From: CAZAKO01 sp964546145 | Lineage (GTDB): Bacteria > Fidelibacterota > UBA2242 | Length of the DNA: 11,074 nt | Direction: 5' to 3' | Assembly: GCA_964546145.1 (NCBI GenBank) | Contig: CAZJIU010000073.1 | Span: forward strand, 1-11,074 | Part shown: piece after piece, positions 7,954 to 11,074 of the stretch | Numbering within the stretch: the stretch's first letter is position 1 | Layout: the number at the start of each line of letters is the position of its first letter | Notes under the pieces: generated by a model | What the model saw: the letters and a program-made list of their open reading frames with translations, nothing else | Databases searched by the model: none | What the model was told of the DNA's origin: nothing | Translations under genes and position numbers: made by a program

Positions 7954-8808
7954 ATGAATATAGAGGAGATCAGATGGAAGTATGCCAAGACATTACGTAC
8001 CATCGCCGACCTTCGCATAGAAGCGATCGTGGAGGCCTTTGCCCGGATACCGCGCGAGGATTTTCTTGATCCTCCACCTTGGCAAATAGGTCACGCACAA
8101 ACTTTAGACCCCGGGATTCCCTACCGTATTACGCAGGGAGCTGGAATCGAGGATATTTACCAAGACGTTGTCGTGGCTATTGATCCGGTACGCCAGATCA
8201 ACAACGGCCAGCCCTCGGTTCATGCGCGATGGTTAGAGGCGGTATCGCCGCAACCCGGGGAATCAGTCTTGCATATTGGATGTGGTGCAGGTTATTACAC
8301 GGCGATATTGGCTGAACTTGTCGGACCTTCTGGACGGGTCGTTGCCTATGAAATTGAAGCAGACTTGGCCGCACGCGCCAAAGCTTGCTTACGAGCATGG
8401 CCACAAGTTCGGGTTGAATATGGGAACGGTAGCCAATTAGATGCTTCTTACGATGTGATCTACGTTAGCGCTGGCGCCACGCATGCCCCGAAAGAATGGC
8501 TCACCTCTCTGACCGAAAAGGGAAGAATGCTTCTTCCTCTTACCGTCCATCTTCCGTTATTCCCAGAAGGGGGTGGTGTTGGTTTTGTTATCTGTGCTAC
8601 ACGAATAGGTAAGCGGTGGCCTGTGCGCATAGTGGCAGGAGTCGGAATTTACGATTGTGCAGGTATGCGTGACCCAATGGCTGAGTCGCAGCTACGCAAG
8701 TTCTTGAGCCCGGAGGCCGCTGCAAGAATACATACTCTGTCAATTGAACCGCACTCCCTAGGTGACCAGTGTTTAGTCCACCACGATGGATTTTGCCTTC
8801 AAACTTAG
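7954..8808 (+). CDS. PCMT-like SAM-dependent methyltransferase, probably acquired by transfer
   Basis: This 284-residue protein has the class I methyltransferase fold of the protein-L-isoaspartate O-methyltransferase (PCMT) family. Visible are motif I, VLHIGCGAGYYTAILAE (105-121), the acidic end of strand 2, YEIE (132-135), and YDVIYVSAGATHAP beginning at about 166, followed by LTEKGRMLLPL. Where classical PIMTs carry a GQTISQP-type substrate loop, this one has NNGQPSVHA (83-91), and it is about 65-75 residues longer than typical bacterial PIMT (around 210-220), with a C-terminal extension ending DQCLVHHDGFCL. It is therefore a divergent branch whose substrate may not be isoaspartate. The start is firm: ATG with GGAG at 7 bases. 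Samples of 60 bases in it give 31-35 G+C (about 55%), against 16-27 of 60 in flanking genes, which suggests horizontal transfer. It lies 39 bases after the propeller gene and converges on the rRNA methyltransferase gene 31 bases away. The fold is sure; the substrate is not. Confidence 0.85.
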   Translation: MNIEEIRWKYAKTLRTIADLRIEAIVEAFARIPREDFLDPPPWQIGHAQTLDPGIPYRITQGAGIEDIYQDVVVAIDPVRQINNGQPSVHARWLEAVSPQPGESVLHIGCGAGYYTAILAELVGPSGRVVAYEIEADLAARAKACLRAWPQVRVEYGNGSQLDASYDVIYVSAGATHAPKEWLTSLTEKGRMLLPLTVHLPLFPEGGGVGFVICATRIGKRWPVRIVAGVGIYDCAGMRDPMAESQLRKFLSPEAAARIHTLSIEPHSLGDQCLVHHDGFCLQT

Positions 8809-8839
8809 GATCCCGGATAGTATTGCGTAGCATGTTGGA

Positions 8840-10027
8840 TTAATCAGCACGGCAAATCAAGCCTTTTAAGTATCGTCCTTCCGGGAAATTAAGGGCGACC
8901 GGGTGGTCGGCTGCCTGGGAGAGATAGCCAATAATTTTAGCTAAGCGCCCGGCATCCAATGCCGCATCGGCTACAATTTTTTGGAATAATGCCGCGGTCA
9001 TTTGCCCGGAGCAAGTGAAGGTAAATAGAATCCCACCGGGGCGCAGAAGTTTGAAGGCGAGCAGGTTAATATCTTTATAGCCGCGACTTGCTTTGCGTAA
9101 CTGACTTTGCGATTCGGCGAATTTTGGGGGATCGAGAACAATCAAGTCGAAAGTACGACGGCTGTCGCGGAATTGCCGTAGAACTTGAAATACATCATCT
9201 TTAATATTAATTACTCTGGCGAGTTTCAGATCATTCACGGTTATATTCTTACTCAAGAGATCAAGAGCATCGGCGGAGGTTTCGATATTGGTTACCTGTT
9301 TGGCACCGGCTGCGAGCGCATAAATACCAAATCCTCCGGTATAAGCAAAACAATTCAATATTTCCACTCCATGAGCGAATTCCGAAAACCGCTTGCGGTT
9401 TTCCCGTTGATCCAAATAAAATCCGGTCTTTTGACCGTTTTTAATATCCACCAGAAACCGCATTCCATTTTCTTTGATTTCCACCAATTGCGGTGGTTCT
9501 TTACCAAATAGCACTCCGGTCCTGAGTGGCAATCCCTCTTTTTGGCGTACTTTAAAATCTGAACGCTCATAGATGCCACAGGCAGGAACAAACTCAAGTA
9601 AAAGAGGTATAATCGTTGTTTTCCAATATTCTATTCCGGTAGATAAAAATTGGCAGACCAGAAATTCGCCATATTTATCAACGATTAACCCCGGTAAGCC
9701 ATCTGATTCGGCATTGACCAACCTTAGGGCATTGGTATCTGGATTGGTGAGTAATTGCTGTCGCAGAGCAATTGCCTGGTGCAGTCTAATGCGAAAGAAC
9801 TGTTCGTCAATCACTTCTTGAGAGTCAAATGACCACATTCGGATTGCGATTTGAGATTGGGGCGACCATGCGCCGCTTCCCAAATTTCTGCCATCGAATG
9901 CCTGGATTGTCACAGTTGCTCCCGATTGTGGATTACCGCTGATTTTTTCGATGGCTCCGGAAAAAAGCCAGGGGTGATGCTGGAGGAGTGATTTTTCACG
10001 AGATTTTTTTATAAGAACGATTTTCAT
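8840..10027 (-). CDS. rlmI: 23S rRNA cytosine-C5 methyltransferase of the RlmI family
   Basis: The product (395 residues from the ATG; E. coli RlmI is 396) uses SAM to make 5-methylcytosine in 23S rRNA, in RlmI at C1962. Residues about 1-75 form a PUA RNA-binding domain (KKSREKSLLQHHPWLFSGAI). A linking domain follows (LVNAESDGLPGLIVDKYG), then the Rossmann methyltransferase domain with GQKTGFYLDQRENR (198-211), LNCFAYTGGF (224-233), VLDPPKF (297-303) and FTCSGQM (337-343), in which Cys339 fits the catalytic nucleophile. Length and all core motifs are intact. Start choice: a TTG at 10039 gives four more residues, but ATG at 10027 has GGAA (10037-10034) six bases upstream and matches the usual 'MK-x-V-x-L-KK' start of the family. 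The gene stands alone, convergent with the PCMT-like gene and divergent from the TamB-like gene. Exact target base is inferred by family; a paralogous RlmK/L-type specificity cannot be excluded. Confidence 0.9.
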   Translation of the reverse strand: MKIVLIKKSREKSLLQHHPWLFSGAIEKISGNPQSGATVTIQAFDGRNLGSGAWSPQSQIAIRMWSFDSQEVIDEQFFRIRLHQAIALRQQLLTNPDTNALRLVNAESDGLPGLIVDKYGEFLVCQFLSTGIEYWKTTIIPLLLEFVPACGIYERSDFKVRQKEGLPLRTGVLFGKEPPQLVEIKENGMRFLVDIKNGQKTGFYLDQRENRKRFSEFAHGVEILNCFAYTGGFGIYALAAGAKQVTNIETSADALDLLSKNITVNDLKLARVINIKDDVFQVLRQFRDSRRTFDLIVLDPPKFAESQSQLRKASRGYKDINLLAFKLLRPGGILFTFTCSGQMTAALFQKIVADAALDAGRLAKIIGYLSQAADHPVALNFPEGRYLKGLICRAD

Positions 10028-10088
10028 AAATATTTCCAATATCCGGGAGCTTTTACCAGATTAAAATAAATTAGAAGTCAGGATAATC

Positions 10089-10096
10089 CAAAGATA
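10089..10096 (-). promoter_or_regulatory. Possible Bacteroidota-type -7 promoter box for rlmI
   Basis: On the minus strand this reads TATCTTTG, an exact match to the Bacteroidota -7 consensus TAnnTTTG, and would give a leader of roughly 55-60 bases before the ATG at 10027. No clear TTTG is seen at the expected -33 distance, so support is partial. Confidence 0.3.
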
Positions 10097-10142
10097 AAAA
10101 ATGATTAGGCAGGGCATCATCCTGGTAGAAAAATTAGTCCAA

Positions 10143-10182
10143 TTGTTATGATTTGGAGATTAGCTATTGTCTAACTATATTT
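10143..10182 (+). promoter_or_regulatory. Possible promoter region for the TamB-like gene
   Basis: The divergent gap must hold a promoter for the rightward gene. Two sigma70-like pairings can be drawn: TTGTTA (10143-10148) with TATTGT (10165-10170) at 16 bases, or TTGGAG (10153-10158) with TATATT (10177-10182) at 18 bases. Neither is strong, the region is AT-rich, and such matches arise easily by chance. Confidence 0.22.
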
Positions 10183-10194
10183 CTTTGATTAAGT

Positions 10195-10200
10195 AGGTGG
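10195..10200 (+). promoter_or_regulatory. Ribosome binding site supporting a GTG start
   Basis: AGGTGG lies just before the GTG at 10204; its AGG core is 6 bases from the start codon. It supports reading the TamB-like gene from this GTG. Confidence 0.5.
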
Positions 10201-10203
10201 TTT

Positions 10204-11074
10204 GTGAAAAAAGCAATAAAGACAACGTTATGGATCCTAGTGGCGGTGTTTTTTTTCGGCAGTAGTGTTGCTTTTATTGTTTTTCATTCATCCATCTGGA
10301 AAAATACATTACGGAGTTTTGTACAAAACCAGTTAAAGGAACGCTACCAGCTTGACCTGGCAATCGGCAAGATAAATGGCAGTTTATTTGGCAATCTGGA
10401 GTTTGTTGACCTGAGCTTAAGAACGTTCGGAGGATACGATATTTTTAAGGTTCGCGAGGCCAATCTGCGGTATGGAATTATCCCGCTTATATTTAATCGT
10501 GGTGAGATAAACCTTATTGGGATTGATAGTCTGAGGATCTCCTATCCTAGCAGCATTGATTCACTCCGATCCTACTTCGGGCGACACGCTACATCGAATT
10601 CTTTTCTTCGTCTGAATCTTAAAAAAGTACTGATAACCAATCTGCTTGTAAATAATAGTGATTCTGATCCGGTCCCCTATCTTGCGGGTAAAAGGATTGA
10701 GGGGGCCTGCAGACTGCTTTCCGATTCCGTTTTGGTCAAAGTTGACCATGCTGACCTGACTATTCCTTCCTTGCCTGAGAATTTTACGGTTGACAACACC
10801 TCGTTTTCGATGATTGCTGATTCGATTATTATTCAGAGCTGCCAGATTAATAACCGGTCTACGGAACTGAACATCAACGGATTTGTCAATCTCGATTCGG
10901 CATTTCAATTTGATCTAAAATATCAGCTAAATAATCTTATGCTGCGGGATCGTTTCCCGGCTTATGCGGGTCTTTTTACCAGTGCCGATTTCCTGAATAT
11001 TAGCGGTCGGATTTACAACCAGGAGCACCATTTTTTTACCGATCTTGAATTTACCGGTGAGTGCCGAGGAAACC
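10204..11074 (+). CDS. TamB/AsmA-like envelope protein, N-terminal part (runs off the window)
   Basis: An open frame runs from GTG 10204 to the window edge (290 codons, no stop), so the gene is incomplete at its 3' end. The translation starts MKKAIKTTLWILVAVFFFGS and has one hydrophobic membrane segment at about residues 8-28, an uncleaved signal anchor. Immediately after come LKERYQLDLAIGKINGSLFG and NLEFVDLSLRT, the arrangement found at the start of TamB/AsmA-type proteins, where a membrane anchor leads into a long stack of beta-strands spanning the periplasm. Family members are linked to outer-membrane protein insertion and to phospholipid transport between the membranes. The remaining visible part is beta-rich (for example GEINLIGIDSLRISYP), consistent with repeated beta-taco segments. 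The diagnostic TamB C-terminal domain (DUF490) would lie outside the window, so AsmA-like proteins of other kinds remain possible. It has a plausible ribosome site (AGGTGG) and is divergent from rlmI. Confidence 0.65.
   Translation, partial: MKKAIKTTLWILVAVFFFGSSVAFIVFHSSIWKNTLRSFVQNQLKERYQLDLAIGKINGSLFGNLEFVDLSLRTFGGYDIFKVREANLRYGIIPLIFNRGEINLIGIDSLRISYPSSIDSLRSYFGRHATSNSFLRLNLKKVLITNLLVNNSDSDPVPYLAGKRIEGACRLLSDSVLVKVDHADLTIPSLPENFTVDNTSFSMIADSIIIQSCQINNRSTELNINGFVNLDSAFQFDLKYQLNNLMLRDRFPAYAGLFTSADFLNISGRIYNQEHHFFTDLEFTGECRGN

Noticed and set aside
9185..9511. 108-codon plus-strand frame inside rlmI
   Set aside because: It lies fully antisense to a well-supported RlmI-family gene with all motifs intact, and its translation resembles no family I know.
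10110..10126. CAGG...CCTG inverted repeat in the divergent gap
   Set aside because: Only a 4-bp stem with no T-run; too weak to call a terminator or operator.
10101..10151. Small 16-codon frame (ATG to TGA) in the rlmI/TamB-like gap, possible leader peptide
   Set aside because: No ribosome binding site at a sensible distance and no following attenuator structure; such short frames occur by chance.
10561..10908. 115-codon minus-strand frame near the right edge
   Set aside because: Lies opposite the TamB-like frame that has a start, ribosome site, membrane anchor and continues to the window end.

Overview
The window holds seven genes and reads as chromosome of a Gram-negative bacterium of the FCB superphylum (Bacteroidota and relatives such as Ignavibacteriota, Calditrichota, Neomarinimicrobiota or KSB1). 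Three things point there: a type IX secretion (T9SS) C-terminal sorting signal of the 'YPNPFNPTT' kind, an outer-membrane TonB-dependent receptor followed by LTD/DUF4876-like and DUF6850-like proteins, and a TamB-like gene. Recognisable Shine-Dalgarno sequences before some genes, and several TTG/GTG starts, suit a member outside the core Bacteroidia better, but this is inference. Hand-counted samples give about 27-45% G+C for most of the window.

Layout. Positions 7-7914 hold four same-strand genes that look like one operon: a TonB-dependent receptor (7-2547), a lipoprotein with a lamin-tail/DUF4876-like domain (overlaps the receptor by 7 bases), a DUF6850-like outer-membrane beta-barrel protein (begins within 10 bases of the previous stop), and, 40 bases later, a 924-residue secreted protein with about 11-14 Ycf48/BNR-type propeller repeats, an OB-fold-like domain and a T9SS sorting tail. 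Then comes a PCMT-like methyltransferase (7954-8808) whose G+C, about 55% in samples, stands out from its neighbours. A convergent rlmI-type 23S rRNA cytosine methyltransferase follows (10027-8840, minus strand). Divergent from it, across a roughly 176-base gap that must hold both promoters, is the 5' part of a TamB/AsmA-like gene (10204 to the window edge).

How the genes may work together. The first four products all carry export signals and are predicted for the outer membrane or cell surface. The receptor would import a substrate using TonB energy, the LTD lipoprotein would sit on it or nearby, the DUF6850-like barrel would be a partner, and the T9SS propeller protein would be displayed on the surface or released. 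No SusD homologue is present, so this is not a standard SusCD glycan locus; the substrate cannot be read from the sequence. The last three genes are apparently unrelated: a probably transferred methyltransferase, an rRNA modification enzyme and an envelope-lipid/OMP-biogenesis protein.

No tRNA, rRNA, CRISPR array, insertion sequence or phage feature was seen. No gene-free stretch exceeds 300 bases; the longest is 10028-10203.
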